This document shows, piece by piece, positions 16,683 to 25,202 of a stretch of DNA of 50,285 bases. A program made the position numbers and the translations under genes. The notes beneath the pieces were generated by a model that was given only the letters and a program-made list of their open reading frames with translations, was not told the origin of the DNA and searched no databases. The stretch's first letter is position 1. Each line of letters opens with the position of its first letter. The DNA comes from Candidatus Aphodovivens excrementavium (GTDB taxonomy: Bacteria; Actinomycetota; Coriobacteriia; Coriobacteriales; Eggerthellaceae). Where the stretch lies: contig DVKR01000003.1 of the NCBI GenBank assembly GCA_018715935.1, forward strand, positions 1-50,285, written 5' to 3'.

Positions 16683-17939
16683 TTATGCGCTTGGCAATGC
16701 CAGCGGCTCGACCCGCTCCATCTCGTCGGTTATATCGATATACCCCAGGGAAGCAAGAACGCAACGTCCGATGTGGTAGCCCAAGTTGACGGGCACGGCG
16801 TTGCCGATCTGCTTATACTTGTCAGACAAGCTCCCCTCGAACTCCCAGCCGTCGGGAAACGTCTGAATGCGTGCGTACTCACGCACGTTCAACGGCCTCG
16901 TCTCAGACGGATGGCAGCGCTCGGTCTGTTTCTGAGCCGGCGCACACGTAAGCGTCAAACTGGGCTGATCCCACGAAAGGCGCCTTGCCATCCCCGTCTT
17001 GCCGCCGCTGAGGTAATAGCTTCCGCCCATATACTCCTTAGCCACCTCTTCGGGCAGATCCCGCCAGTAGCCGCCTTCAGGCACCATTTCCATAACCCGC
17101 CTCTTCTTTTCCGGATACTTCTGGCCTTCAGAGGCAGGGCAGTCTTTCAACGCCTCGCGCAACGAGATGAAATGGTCTTTTTCCTTCGGGAACAGAATCG
17201 GACAATCGAGGTCTTTTCTTACCGCGAAGATGATAAGGCGTTCCCGCTTTTGAGGAACGTCTAGATACTGCGCCCTGAGCACGCGGAAATTGACCTTATA
17301 ACCGAGCTCGTCAAGGGTGTTGAGCATCGTTTCAAGCGTCCTGCCGCCGTCGTGTTTGAGCAAGCCCCGGACGTTTTCCCCTATCGCGATCTTTGGGCGA
17401 ATCTCCTTTATCGCCCGAGCAAACTCGAAAAACAGCGTCCCTCGCGTGTCTTCAAAGCCCCGAGACTTGCCGGCATAGCTGAACGCCTGGCACGGAAACC
17501 CCGCCTGGATCACCTCGGCATGCATTCCCTTAAACGACACCTCGTGAACGTCACGTCCGTCAACGTTCCAGTTCAGCCCGTACTTCTCGCTGTTGGCCTT
17601 CAACGTGGCAACCGCCTTGTCGTTAACCTCATTGAGAAACGTGTGCGACAGACCCGCATTCGCAAACCCCAGCGCAGTTCCCCCCGCACCGGCAAAAAGG
17701 TCGATGCACGTAGCCTCTTCGAACACGTTCTCGCTGCGAAGCACCTTGAATGGGACCTGCTCGCCTTCTCCGTTGAGCTTCTTCTGCAGGCGTATGATCT
17801 CAACGAGGTTGAACAGCCGCTTTTGATTTTTGTCGCGCGTCGCCTTGATAAGGCCAAGCTTGTTCCATCTGCGAATAGTGTCCGCAGAAACATCCAACGC
17901 CTTTGCGGCAGCCGTGACGCTAACCAGTTGCTCACTCAT
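16683..17939 (-). CDS. C5-cytosine DNA methyltransferase with N-terminal MerR-type HTH
   Basis: The protein has 418 residues. An N-terminal MerR-like helix-turn-helix (about 1-55, ALDVSADTIRRWNKLGLIKA) precedes a C5 methyltransferase. Visible are motif I DLFAGAGG (80-87), motif IV GFPCQ with the catalytic Cys at 150, motif VI GENV, motif VIII PQKRERL and motif X QIGNAVPVNLG. It methylates cytosine in a specific sequence to protect host DNA. The neighbouring Eco47II-type endonuclease suggests GGNCC as the target (inference from that family). A perfect 10-bp palindrome overlaps the -10 box just upstream, so the HTH probably represses its own gene. Terminator-like hairpin downstream. Confidence 0.9.
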   Translation of the reverse strand: MSEQLVSVTAAAKALDVSADTIRRWNKLGLIKATRDKNQKRLFNLVEIIRLQKKLNGEGEQVPFKVLRSENVFEEATCIDLFAGAGGTALGFANAGLSHTFLNEVNDKAVATLKANSEKYGLNWNVDGRDVHEVSFKGMHAEVIQAGFPCQAFSYAGKSRGFEDTRGTLFFEFARAIKEIRPKIAIGENVRGLLKHDGGRTLETMLNTLDELGYKVNFRVLRAQYLDVPQKRERLIIFAVRKDLDCPILFPKEKDHFISLREALKDCPASEGQKYPEKKRRVMEMVPEGGYWRDLPEEVAKEYMGGSYYLSGGKTGMARRLSWDQPSLTLTCAPAQKQTERCHPSETRPLNVREYARIQTFPDGWEFEGSLSDKYKQIGNAVPVNLGYHIGRCVLASLGYIDITDEMERVEPLALPSA

Positions 17940-17958
17940 GAAACGCCTTACATAACAA

Positions 17959-17989
17959 AATAACCCTTACCTATGCAAGGGTTATTATA
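17959..17989 (-). promoter_or_regulatory. Palindromic operator overlapping the methyltransferase promoter
   Basis: AATAACCCTT (17959-17968) and AAGGGTTATT (17977-17986) form a perfect 10-bp inverted repeat with an 8-base spacer. On the minus strand a consensus TATAAT (17984-17989) overlaps its upstream arm, placing the predicted transcription start inside the palindrome, about 20-47 bases before the ATG. Binding by the enzyme's own HTH would block transcription (inference). Confidence 0.65.
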
Positions 17990-18050
17990 GTGTTTCATTA
18001 TCCGGTTTTGCTCAGATTTCGGCGCGCTCAAGGAATCAATGCAAAGCCTG

Positions 18051-18315
18051 TCGCCGTCAGGCTTGTGCCCTTATGCTGCTGCCGCCGCCGTCGGGCTTGT
18101 GGCCTTATGTCGCCGTCGGCTTGGGGCTCCGCTTGTCGCCGGCAGGCTTGGAGCTTTGCTTCGCTTGCCCCCCCCTCGGGCTCGGGGCACTACCGCCGGA
18201 CACGCGCCAAAGCTGTATGCCGATGAAAGAGCCTGCTGCCGCAGACAGGCGCGAAGTTTTATGCCGTCGCCGTCAAGCTTGTGCCCTTACGCTGCTACCG
18301 CCGCCGTCGGGCTTG
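18051..18315. repeat. Two 49-bp direct repeats between methyltransferase and endonuclease
   Basis: Copies at 18051-18099 and 18267-18315 differ at three positions. Between them are degenerate versions of the same words (GCCGTCGGCTTGGG and similar). The 400-base gap between the two restriction-modification genes holds nothing else and no supported gene. Confidence 0.75.
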
Positions 18316-18346
18316 GGGCAGTGCCGAGACTGCATCATATCAGCAT

Positions 18347-19045
18347 TCACTGAGACTTTGGCATGCTGAAAAAGAAGTAGTCGGCCAAACCCGCTTTGTC
18401 GTAGGATCGCCCAAGAACGTCGCTTAGGATATCAGGAAAAACCGCGTAGAGCTCTTCGAGCGCAGTATCTTTCTTAAATGCCCACGCATATGCCGTTGCC
18501 CCATCACAACAGCGAACATGGTCGCGCTCCGGCCGCCCAGAAACGCTCCAGGGCTTGTCGTATCTCACGGGCTCTTTGGGAACGATTTGAACAAGGTACG
18601 AAACACTGTTGTTGGTTCTCGCGAGCATATCGAGCTTATCCCAAACCTCTTTTTCGTCAGAGGCCTTGATGGTGTTATAGCGGTTTTTCACCTCCACATG
18701 AATAGGTTTTGACGTCGGCGTATCCCTGACGATTAGATCGACGACGCCTCCGCTTGAACCCAAGTTGCTCCAGCCTTCCGCCAGCCCGAGTACGCACTGA
18801 TGAAAATTGCCCACTGCATTTGAGATGGTCTTGTTTACCCCGCGCAGCTTCTCAAACGCCATCATGCTCTCGGCGGGCTGATCGAACAGAACAGCCTGCG
18901 TCGCGATAGTAAAGGGGTCGGGCGGCGCAGACAGCTTAGACGATCTTGCTTTTTCGATCGAGCTTGCAAACACGTGCTCGACGATCCGGTAGAGCTCGTC
19001 CTCATCAACCCAATCGAGACCGTATCGATGTTGCAGCACTGCCAT
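18347..19045 (-). CDS. Eco47II-family type II restriction endonuclease
   Basis: The protein has 232 residues. Family-like features are NKTISNAVGNFHQCVLG, followed by the PD-(D/E)xK core: Asp103 in GGVVDLIV and Glu118/Lys120 in HVEVKNRYNT, then the YLVQIVPK strand and a C-terminal DGATAYAWAF. Eco47II and Sau96I-type enzymes cut GGNCC (established for the family; specificity here is inferred). GGGGAGG lies before the ATG. It is transcribed in the same direction as the methyltransferase and lies upstream of it, separated by a repeat-filled gap. Together they form a complete type II restriction-modification pair. It would cut unmodified incoming DNA in the cytoplasm. Confidence 0.87.
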   Translation of the reverse strand: MAVLQHRYGLDWVDEDELYRIVEHVFASSIEKARSSKLSAPPDPFTIATQAVLFDQPAESMMAFEKLRGVNKTISNAVGNFHQCVLGLAEGWSNLGSSGGVVDLIVRDTPTSKPIHVEVKNRYNTIKASDEKEVWDKLDMLARTNNSVSYLVQIVPKEPVRYDKPWSVSGRPERDHVRCCDGATAYAWAFKKDTALEELYAVFPDILSDVLGRSYDKAGLADYFFFSMPKSQ

Positions 19046-19274
19046 CGCCTCCCCTTTGCCAGGGTTTCATTTTACTTCAGCAGCTAAAGACCCTCCAGAA
19101 AACGCGCCGGGCGACCTTGCTACGTTGCTCGAAAGTGTCGACCGACTTTATCGCGCCGTCCGGGAGCGCCAACTAGCTCTGCCGCGTTGCCCGAACGCGT
19201 CGAGCGTGAGAGAATAGCGGCTGATTTGCCAACATCGCAGCAATTTCGGAGCGATTCGATTTCGTTTGCGCCGG

Positions 19275-19853
19275 ATGGACGATAATACAAGGTTGCACCA
19301 GATGGATAAGGCTATGCAGGACGACAGCAAAACAGACGAAACGCAAAGCGAAACGCCCCTGCGCGACAACCAAACAAATGAACAGTCCCCGAAGACCAAA
19401 ATCCCCGCTCCGCCAGCATCAAACGGCCACGTACGCAAATCCATGCAGGGCAACAAGTGCAAAGACACCAAGCCCGAACTCATCATGCGCGCCCGTCTGC
19501 GTGCAGCAGGGCTTACCGGCTACCGGCTCCAATGGAAAGTGCCCGGTCGCCCGGACATCGCGTGGCCGGGGAAGCGCGTAGCAATCCAGGTAATGGGCTG
19601 CTTCTGGCACCGCTGCCCGCACTGCCACCCCTCTACGCCCAAATCGCACGTCGAATACTGGGTCGTCAAGTTCGAACGCAACGTCGAACGAGACGAGCGC
19701 ACCCTCGCCGAGCTTCGCGAAGCCGGATGGAAAGTCCATGTGGTGTGGGAGTGCCAGCTGAAGAAAAAGACCATCGACAACACGCTGCACGAGCTATTTC
19801 CACAGCTCTCCGAAGAGCTGGGAAAGCCGCTCGCAGAAGGATGGGACGAATAG
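19275..19853 (+). CDS. vsr: Very short patch repair endonuclease Vsr
   Basis: From ATG 19275 the product has about 192 residues. The first ~50 are polar and variable, so a later ATG at 19314 (with AAGG upstream) is also possible. The core matches Vsr: KSMQGNKCKDTKPEL, then GRPDIAW with the catalytic Asp, then GCFWHRCPHC with zinc-binding Cys/His, then ERNVERDER and VVWECQLK. Vsr nicks T:G mismatches produced by deamination of 5-methylcytosine, so it protects sites modified by the neighbouring C5 methyltransferase. It is divergent from the endonuclease gene. The 3' end with its stop is repeated twice downstream. Confidence 0.88.
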   Translation: MDDNTRLHQMDKAMQDDSKTDETQSETPLRDNQTNEQSPKTKIPAPPASNGHVRKSMQGNKCKDTKPELIMRARLRAAGLTGYRLQWKVPGRPDIAWPGKRVAIQVMGCFWHRCPHCHPSTPKSHVEYWVVKFERNVERDERTLAELREAGWKVHVVWECQLKKKTIDNTLHELFPQLSEELGKPLAEGWDE

Positions 19854-19993
19854 CGCAGCATTGCCTCCAGGCCAGCTACGGGCGCTTTTCATCGCGCCCC
19901 ACAGGACGGAATGGTTAGCGTCGCATTGCCCTCAAATCGAAGAGGGGCATATGAGCGGAGAGGTCCCGTGTAGGACGAATAGCGCCGCATCAC
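19844..19993 (+). repeat. vsr: Vsr 3'-end word repeated three times
   Basis: GGACGAATAGCGCAGCATTG (19844 on) includes the TAG stop of vsr. Related copies start at 19904 (GGACGGAATGGTTAGCGTCG) and 19973 (GGACGAATAGCGCCGCATCA). Spacing is 60 and 69 bases. A weaker relative sits at about 14281. Confidence 0.65.
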
Positions 19994-20823
19994 TCCCGGA
20001 TCTGATCCGCAGGAATTTCCGTTGGATCAAACATCACCTTTGAATGGTTGTCCCAAATAAGCTCGCGGCGAACAAGATCGCCCGTCTCCTTGTCTTTCAC
20101 CTGCCGATAGATCTTGCTTACGCGATAGTACCCATCCTCTTCCTTGCGGAAGTGATGCCCCTCTTCCACAATCTCGTACGTCCAGGGCACCGGATGCTCG
20201 CAGCGCAACTCTCCATACATACGCTCATCGTCAAACCAGATCAAAAGCTGAAAATCTTGGTCGGTATTGTTTTTGAACCTGAAGTCGATGTAGTTGTAGC
20301 TCACCGACGTTCCCGCGCCCATGGGAACGCGCTTGCCGTGGTCGGGCGCCAATGCGTCGGAATGGGTATGAAACTCCGTCACGTCGAGCGGACTGTCCAG
20401 CACAAGCAGGTGAATAGTGTTTGCGAGATTGCACAACCCGCCGCCCGTATCGGGAATGAGCCTGTCGTTTTGAATGACGCGGCCGTCTTTGTAGCCTTTC
20501 CGTGGCGTTGCCTTCCCCACCAGCTTGAAGAACGAAAACGTCTCGCCGGGGCGAATGACCAGACCGTTCATCGTTTTGCTGGCTATCTTGAGGTTCACCA
20601 CCTTGTTCTGCTGCAACACGGGGTCAACCCCTTTGCCCGTTTTGATCAAAACGTTGCTCGTCTTCGAAAGCGAAACAGGCAGCTTCTCCTCCTGAAGCGT
20701 TGTTGCGAAGCGCGCCGACGACAAAGCGTTTTTAATGTGACGGCGTATGACTTCCTTCTTCGTTGAGATGGCATACGTCAACGGGTTGATATCGCAGAAC
20801 CTGACTTTCTTCTTGCCGCTCAT
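19990..20823 (-). CDS. VanW-family protein
   Basis: The protein has 277 residues. The VanW signature is clear in the middle: IRPGETFSFFKLVG, then DTGGGLCNLANTIHLLVLDS, EFHTHSDALAPD, and the strand-rich RFKNNTDQDFQLLIWFDDE. VanW was named from vancomycin-resistance clusters, where its role is unclear. Here there are no other van genes, so this should not be read as a resistance gene. No signal peptide or membrane helix is seen, so it may be cytoplasmic. GAGGTAGGGG precedes the ATG. It lies 16 bases after the HAD phosphatase gene on the same strand, probably as one transcript. Confidence 0.85.
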   Translation of the reverse strand: MSGKKKVRFCDINPLTYAISTKKEVIRRHIKNALSSARFATTLQEEKLPVSLSKTSNVLIKTGKGVDPVLQQNKVVNLKIASKTMNGLVIRPGETFSFFKLVGKATPRKGYKDGRVIQNDRLIPDTGGGLCNLANTIHLLVLDSPLDVTEFHTHSDALAPDHGKRVPMGAGTSVSYNYIDFRFKNNTDQDFQLLIWFDDERMYGELRCEHPVPWTYEIVEEGHHFRKEEDGYYRVSKIYRQVKDKETGDLVRRELIWDNHSKVMFDPTEIPADQIRE

Positions 20824-20838
20824 ACCCCTACCTCACCT

Positions 20839-21405
20839 CTAGGCGAACACATCTTCGCCCGCCGCAGTTGGCTGTATTTCGATAGACCCAAGCCGCCCGT
20901 AATAGCGCTTACTCCTTCGCCAAAGGGCAAGCAGACCTTTTTCGATATAGCGCCGCTTTCCGATACGTCGTTCGCTTGGCAACTTGATGAAATGGACTAA
21001 AACGCTTGCCAGGCCGCTCGCATTCGCACCGCGGATATCGGTAAACACCTGATCCCCAATGACAAGCGCCTTCTCTTTTTCTTGCTCCAACCCCAGTATT
21101 CTAAGCGCCGCTTCATACCCCTTCGTGCTGGGTTTCTCGGCATCCGCAACAAACGGAACGTCCATGTTGGCCGTAAAGGCCTCAAGGCGCGGCTCGTCGT
21201 TGTCGGACAGAAGCACCGTTTTGAAACCCCGCGCGCTCAGACGGCGAAACAGCGCCTCGACCTGGTCGTTAGAAGGATCGCCGTGATGGACAAGCGTGTT
21301 GTCGACGTCGAAAATAAGCCCGCGGTAGCCAAGCTGATACAGCCTTTCGTAGTCGATGACGAACACGCTTTGAGCGTATCCGTACGGGAAGAACTGTTCG
21401 AACAT
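20839..21405 (-). CDS. YqeG-family HAD phosphatase
   Basis: The start at 21405 (GGAGG 5 bases upstream) gives 188 residues, typical of YqeG; the longer ORF is not needed. HAD motifs visible are the nucleophile segment IFDVDNTLV, motif II LLSDNDE, the Lys region EKPSTKGYE and motif IV VIGDQVFTDIRGAN. The FxPY-like N-terminus (MFEQFFPYGYAQSVFVIDY) also fits the family. It hydrolyses a phosphorylated small molecule; the substrate is not known. The downstream VanW gene is on the same strand 15 bases away. Confidence 0.85.
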   Translation of the reverse strand: MFEQFFPYGYAQSVFVIDYERLYQLGYRGLIFDVDNTLVHHGDPSNDQVEALFRRLSARGFKTVLLSDNDEPRLEAFTANMDVPFVADAEKPSTKGYEAALRILGLEQEKEKALVIGDQVFTDIRGANASGLASVLVHFIKLPSERRIGKRRYIEKGLLALWRRSKRYYGRLGSIEIQPTAAGEDVFA

Positions 21406-21513
21406 GCCACCTCCGAAAGTTGCGTTGCGTCGTCTCCGGTGCTCGATTCTAGCACTGGGGAGTATAATCGTCCTACCATGCAGAGCGAAACTCCCGAAAG
21501 GTGACAAGACGCC

Positions 21514-22182
21514 ATGAGCACACATCCCGAACTTATCGTCATGCTGACCCACAACGATCTAACCGTTGAAAACGCGCGGGAAGTGTTTGAGTCCTGCAAG
21601 AACTCGAAAGCCCATTACTGGGGGTTTAAAGAAGAGCCGCTCCCCCTCGAGCAAATGAAAGAGCTCTACCACCTCATGAAAGGCTGCGGGAAAACCACCT
21701 TTCTCGAAGTGGTTGCCTACACCGAAGAAGAGTGCCTTGCGGGAGCGCGCATGGCGGCAGAGTGCGAGGTAGACGTACTCCTAGGAACGCTGTATTTCGA
21801 TTCCATCAACGAGCTCTGCAAGAAACACGGCATGAAATACATGCCGTTTGTCGGCACGATTACCGGACGCCCGTCGGTTCTCGAGGGGACGCTTGAAGAG
21901 ATGGTGGCGCAGGCAAACGAAGCGCTTGAGAAGGGCGTTTACGGGTTCGACCTCCTTGGATACCGCTATACCGGCGACGCCGCCGCGCTCAACAAGGCGT
22001 TCGTTGAGGCAGTGGATGCCCCAGTTTGCCTTGCGGGAAGCGTTAACAGCTACCAACGTCTTGATGAGGTGAAGGATGCCGCTCCGTGGGCATTTACCAT
22101 TGGCGGCGCGTTTTTCGAGGGCAAGTTCGGCGGATCGTTCTGCGAGCAGGTAGACAAGGTGTGCGACTACATGGCGCAGTGA
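21514..22182 (+). CDS. TIM-barrel-like protein of unknown function
   Basis: The protein has 222 residues. The pattern of alternating strands and helices (ELIVMLTHNDLT, TTFLEVVAYT, VDVLLGTLYFDS, KYMPFVGTITGRPSV, GFDLLGYRYTG, PVCLAGSVNSYQRL, AFTIGGAFF) reads like an (alpha/beta)8 barrel. The late GS and GGAFF segments are where phosphate-binding loops usually sit. That resembles small phosphosugar epimerases and synthases, but no specific family is recognised. A GAAAGG lies upstream of the ATG. It is divergent from the HAD gene, so it may share a control region. Confidence 0.7.
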   Translation: MSTHPELIVMLTHNDLTVENAREVFESCKNSKAHYWGFKEEPLPLEQMKELYHLMKGCGKTTFLEVVAYTEEECLAGARMAAECEVDVLLGTLYFDSINELCKKHGMKYMPFVGTITGRPSVLEGTLEEMVAQANEALEKGVYGFDLLGYRYTGDAAALNKAFVEAVDAPVCLAGSVNSYQRLDEVKDAAPWAFTIGGAFFEGKFGGSFCEQVDKVCDYMAQ

Positions 22183-22508
22183 CGGATATTCCTCGCCCAA
22201 GCCCGCAACAAAGCACGGCCACACGGCTCGGCGCCCGACCGCGCAACGCTACCACCTGCCGCACAGCACAACAATCGAGCACGCACAAAGGCAATCCTTC
22301 CTCAACGCGCCTTGCCTTTGCCTGTCCTTTAACCGAACAAAGCGCTTTAGTCGGCTAAAGTTTCGCCCTTCTCTAATGACAAAAATGCAAAAATCGTGTT
22401 AAATACAGTGAGTGAGAGTATCATTATTCTCTTTCCGCCACACAGTCTTTCGCATTAGGCGCGCGGCAGCCTGTGAGGCAAACCAATTCCCCGAGAAAGG
22501 AAACGAGC
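22183..22508. other. Leader of the amino-acid transporter operon
   Basis: No gene is supported. The second half becomes AT-rich (about 22370-22430) and contains candidate elements such as TGACAAAAA and TTAAATAC, so the transporter promoter is probably here. GAAAGG lies before the start at 22509. No riboswitch fold was recognised. Confidence 0.4.
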
Positions 22509-23330
22509 ATGAAGCAGCTTACCGCACGTCCTTTGGCAAAAGCTGCCGCATTTGTGGCAGCAGGTGCCCTGGCAGTGTTCGGCCTTGCAGGTTGCAGCAA
22601 CAGCGAACCTGCTTCCGATTCCTCCACTGAGGGTGGCAGCACCGAAGGCAAAACCTATGAGATCGTTGCCGACAACGCGTTTGCCCCGTTTGAGTTCCTG
22701 CAGGAAGGCTCCGATGGCACCTATGTTGGTGTTGACATGGACATCCTTGCTGCAATCGCCGAGGATCAGGGCTTTGAGTACACCGTTGACAACTGCGGTT
22801 GGGACGCCGCAATCGGCAACCTGAACACCGGTCAGGCTGACGGCATGATTGCCGGTATGTCTATCACCGAAGAGCGTCAGGAAAACTACGATTTCTCCGA
22901 CCCGTACTATGAGGGCGGTCAGATCATGATCGTCAAGGGCGACAGCTCCATTGCCTCTTACGAGGATCTGGCTGGCCAGACGGTTGCGGTGAAGACCGGC
23001 ACCCAGTCTGCCTCTTTCGCCAACAGCATTGCCGATGAGTACGGCTTTACGGTAGTCACCTACGACGACTCCCCTGCAGTGTACGCTGCTGTAACGGGCG
23101 GCATCGACGCTGCTGGTTTTGAGGATTACGCCGTTATCTCCTACCAGATCGAAAACCAGGACCTCGATCTGAAGATGGTTGGCGATCAGCAGCAGATCAC
23201 CCCCTATGGCTTCGCGGTACTGAAGGGTCAGAACCCCGAGCTCATCGAGATGTTTAACGCTGGCTTGGCAAACCTCCAGGAAAGCGGCAAACTCGCCGAG
23301 ATCTTCGCTACCTACGGTATCGAAATCTAA
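22509..23330 (+). CDS. Amino-acid ABC transporter substrate-binding lipoprotein
   Basis: The start at ATG 22509, after GAAAGGAAACGAGC, gives 273 residues with a lipoprotein signal peptide and lipobox LAGC. The mature protein is an SBP_bac_3 fold: YEIVADNAFAPFEF, GVDMDILAAIAED, LNTGQADGMIAGMSITEER, DFSDPYYEGGQIMIV, and a late AGLANLQESGKLAEIFATYG helix. It captures a polar amino acid such as glutamine or arginine outside the cell and delivers it to the permease encoded next. A hairpin with a T-run directly follows, so it should be expressed more strongly than the permease. Confidence 0.92.
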   Translation: MKQLTARPLAKAAAFVAAGALAVFGLAGCSNSEPASDSSTEGGSTEGKTYEIVADNAFAPFEFLQEGSDGTYVGVDMDILAAIAEDQGFEYTVDNCGWDAAIGNLNTGQADGMIAGMSITEERQENYDFSDPYYEGGQIMIVKGDSSIASYEDLAGQTVAVKTGTQSASFANSIADEYGFTVVTYDDSPAVYAAVTGGIDAAGFEDYAVISYQIENQDLDLKMVGDQQQITPYGFAVLKGQNPELIEMFNAGLANLQESGKLAEIFATYGIEI

Positions 23331-23346
23331 ATCGCGCCTAACGTGT

Positions 23347-23380
23347 AAGCGGCCCGCGCGTCATGCCGGGCCGCTTTTCC
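23347..23380 (+). terminator. Hairpin between binding protein and permease genes
   Basis: AAGCGGCCCG (23347-23356) pairs with CGGGCCGCTT (23367-23376), followed by TTCCTGTTT. It is intrinsic-terminator-like and lies inside the operon, probably allowing partial read-through. Confidence 0.7.
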
Positions 23381-23409
23381 TGTTTACATAGCTAGAAGAA
23401 GAGCTCCCT

Positions 23410-24081
23410 ATGAATATTTTTGAAACGTTCCGAGAGTCGCTTCCCTACCTGGTCGATGGCTTTCAGATCACGCTTTTGGCGTGGATCGTCTCCATCATCA
23501 TCGGCGTAGTGCTGGGCTTGATAGCCTGCTTGTTCCGACTCTCAAAACTCGCACCGTTGCGCGGCATTGGCTGGCTGTACATCTGGCTTATTCGCGGAAC
23601 TCCTATGATCGTTCAGGCATTCGTCGTGTACTTCGGCTTCTCGCAAGCGCTTGGCATCCGCATGTCTCCGCTTACTGCCGGCATTATCACGTTGAGCCTG
23701 AACTGCGGTGCCTACCTGGCAGAAATCTTCCGCAGCGGCATTCAGGCGGTTCCGAAAGGCCAAGAGGAAGCAGCTCGCAGCCTGGGCATGGGCCGCGCAC
23801 GCACCATGATCCGCATCATTTTGCCGCAGGCCTTCAAGGTTGCCGTGCCGCCGATGGTGAACCAGTTCATCATCACGTTGAAAGACACGTCAATCCTCAC
23901 CGTTATCGGCATGCCCGAAATCGTCAACGAGGCTCAGCAGTACATCATGATTCACCTGGATTACTTCGAGACCTACATCTGCGTGGCTCTGTTCTACCTG
24001 GTGGTCATCTCGCTGTTGATGCTGCTGTCGAACTACATTGAGAAAAAGATTGGCTACGATCGCAAGGGAAGGCAGGCATAG
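23410..24081 (+). CDS. Amino-acid ABC transporter permease
   Basis: The protein has 223 residues. HisM/GlnP-type polar amino-acid permease: [22 protein letters not shown] near the start of the core, the [30 protein letters not shown] coupling loop that contacts the ATPase, and several transmembrane helices (five predicted). It forms the membrane channel, probably as a homodimer because no second permease gene is present. AAGAAGAG lies upstream of the ATG. It ends one base before the ATPase start, so the two are tightly coupled. Confidence 0.92.
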   Translation: MNIFETFRESLPYLVDGFQITLLAWIVSIIIGVVLGLIACLFRLSKLAPLRGIGWLYIWLIRGTPMIVQAFVVYFGFSQALGIRMSPLTAGIITLSLNCGAYLAEIFRSGIQAVPKGQEEAARSLGMGRARTMIRIILPQAFKVAVPPMVNQFIITLKDTSILTVIGMPEIVNEAQQYIMIHLDYFETYICVALFYLVVISLLMLLSNYIEKKIGYDRKGRQA

Positions 24082-24082
24082 C

Positions 24083-24955
24083 ATGGCGGAGACCAACGAA
24101 ACCCTGATCAACGCCGAGGAAGACAGCAACACTCCTGCGGCCATGCCTTACGCAACCGGCTATGCGGCAGAAGAGCCCACGGTAAAAGACCCGCTGCTCA
24201 TCACGGAGGTTCCCAAAAAGAGCGGCGAGCCTAAGCTTATCGTAGACGGCCTGGTGAAAAGCTTCGGCGACTTAGCCGTGCTCAAAGGCATCGACCTCAC
24301 GGTAACCGAGGGCGAAGTAGTATGCATCATCGGCCCGTCGGGCGGCGGCAAATCGTGCTTCCTGCGCTGCCTCAACGGACTTGAGCAAGCAAGCAGCGGC
24401 ACTATCGTTGTTGACGGCGTCGACATCACCGACAAAAAGACCGACATCAACAAGGTGCGCCGCAACATCGGCATGGTGTTCCAAAGCTTCAACCTGTTCA
24501 ACCATATGACGGTGAAGAAAAACATCATGCTTGCCCCCGTCGACCTGAAGGTCATGGACAAAGCGCGCGCCGAAGAAGTGGCCATGAAGCTTCTGCGCCG
24601 CGTAGGCCTGGAATGCAAGGCAGACGCCTATCCGCACCAGCTCTCCGGCGGCCAGCGGCAGCGTATTGCCATCGCTCGCGCCTTGGCAATGGGGCCTGAC
24701 ATCATGCTGTTCGACGAGCCCACCAGCGCACTCGACCCCGAGATGGTAGGCGAAGTGCTCAATGTAATGAAGGAGCTGGCACGCGAGGGCATGACCATGG
24801 TCGTGGTTACGCACGAAATGGGCTTCGCCCGCGACGTGGCAGACCGCGTTATCTTCCTGTCCGAAGGCTATATCGCCGAGGAAGGAACTCCCGAAGAGAT
24901 ATTCGACAACCCGAAATCGGTTCGCCTGCAAGAGTTCCTTGCAGCCGTTCTGTAA
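24083..24955 (+). CDS. Amino-acid ABC transporter ATP-binding protein
   Basis: The protein has 290 residues from ATG 24083, one base after the permease stop. Walker [10 protein letters not shown]-loop MVFQSFNLF, signature LSGGQRQR, Walker [14 protein letters not shown] and H-loop VVTHEMGF are all intact. It powers amino-acid import. About 45 extra N-terminal residues (acidic, Pro/Thr-containing) precede the normal start of this family near [11 protein letters not shown]; either a longer N-terminus or an upstream start choice explains this, but no better ribosome-binding site is visible downstream. Intrinsic terminator follows. Confidence 0.92.
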   Translation: MAETNETLINAEEDSNTPAAMPYATGYAAEEPTVKDPLLITEVPKKSGEPKLIVDGLVKSFGDLAVLKGIDLTVTEGEVVCIIGPSGGGKSCFLRCLNGLEQASSGTIVVDGVDITDKKTDINKVRRNIGMVFQSFNLFNHMTVKKNIMLAPVDLKVMDKARAEEVAMKLLRRVGLECKADAYPHQLSGGQRQRIAIARALAMGPDIMLFDEPTSALDPEMVGEVLNVMKELAREGMTMVVVTHEMGFARDVADRVIFLSEGYIAEEGTPEEIFDNPKSVRLQEFLAAVL

Positions 24956-25025
24956 GCCGCGCGCCTGTTGCTTACCGAGGCGCTATGCATTTGCGCGCTG
25001 TGCTTTTGCGCCGCATAGCATTCGT

Positions 25026-25057
25026 AAAAGACCCTCCCGCTTTCGGGAGGGTCTTTT
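25026..25057 (+). terminator. Intrinsic terminator of the amino-acid transporter operon
   Basis: AAAAGACCCTCCCG pairs with CGGGAGGGTCTTTT around a TTT-containing loop. A-run and T-run flank the stem, so it could act in both directions. Confidence 0.88.
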
Positions 25058-25202
25058 AGTTCGGCAGATAATACAGCCACGCAAATCGTGCACGGATACA
25101 CGCAAGTCGTGCGCGAACAACACGGCGGAAGCCGACTCGCTCGGCAGGAGTAAGCTCGAATCAACGGAAGGCTATTCAATCCGCCCGATCCGCCCGATCT
25201 GC

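Noticed and set aside
19990-20823. Vancomycin resistance gene (VanW)
   Set aside because: VanW-family proteins are widespread outside resistance clusters, and no vanA/H/X/R/S-type genes are nearby.
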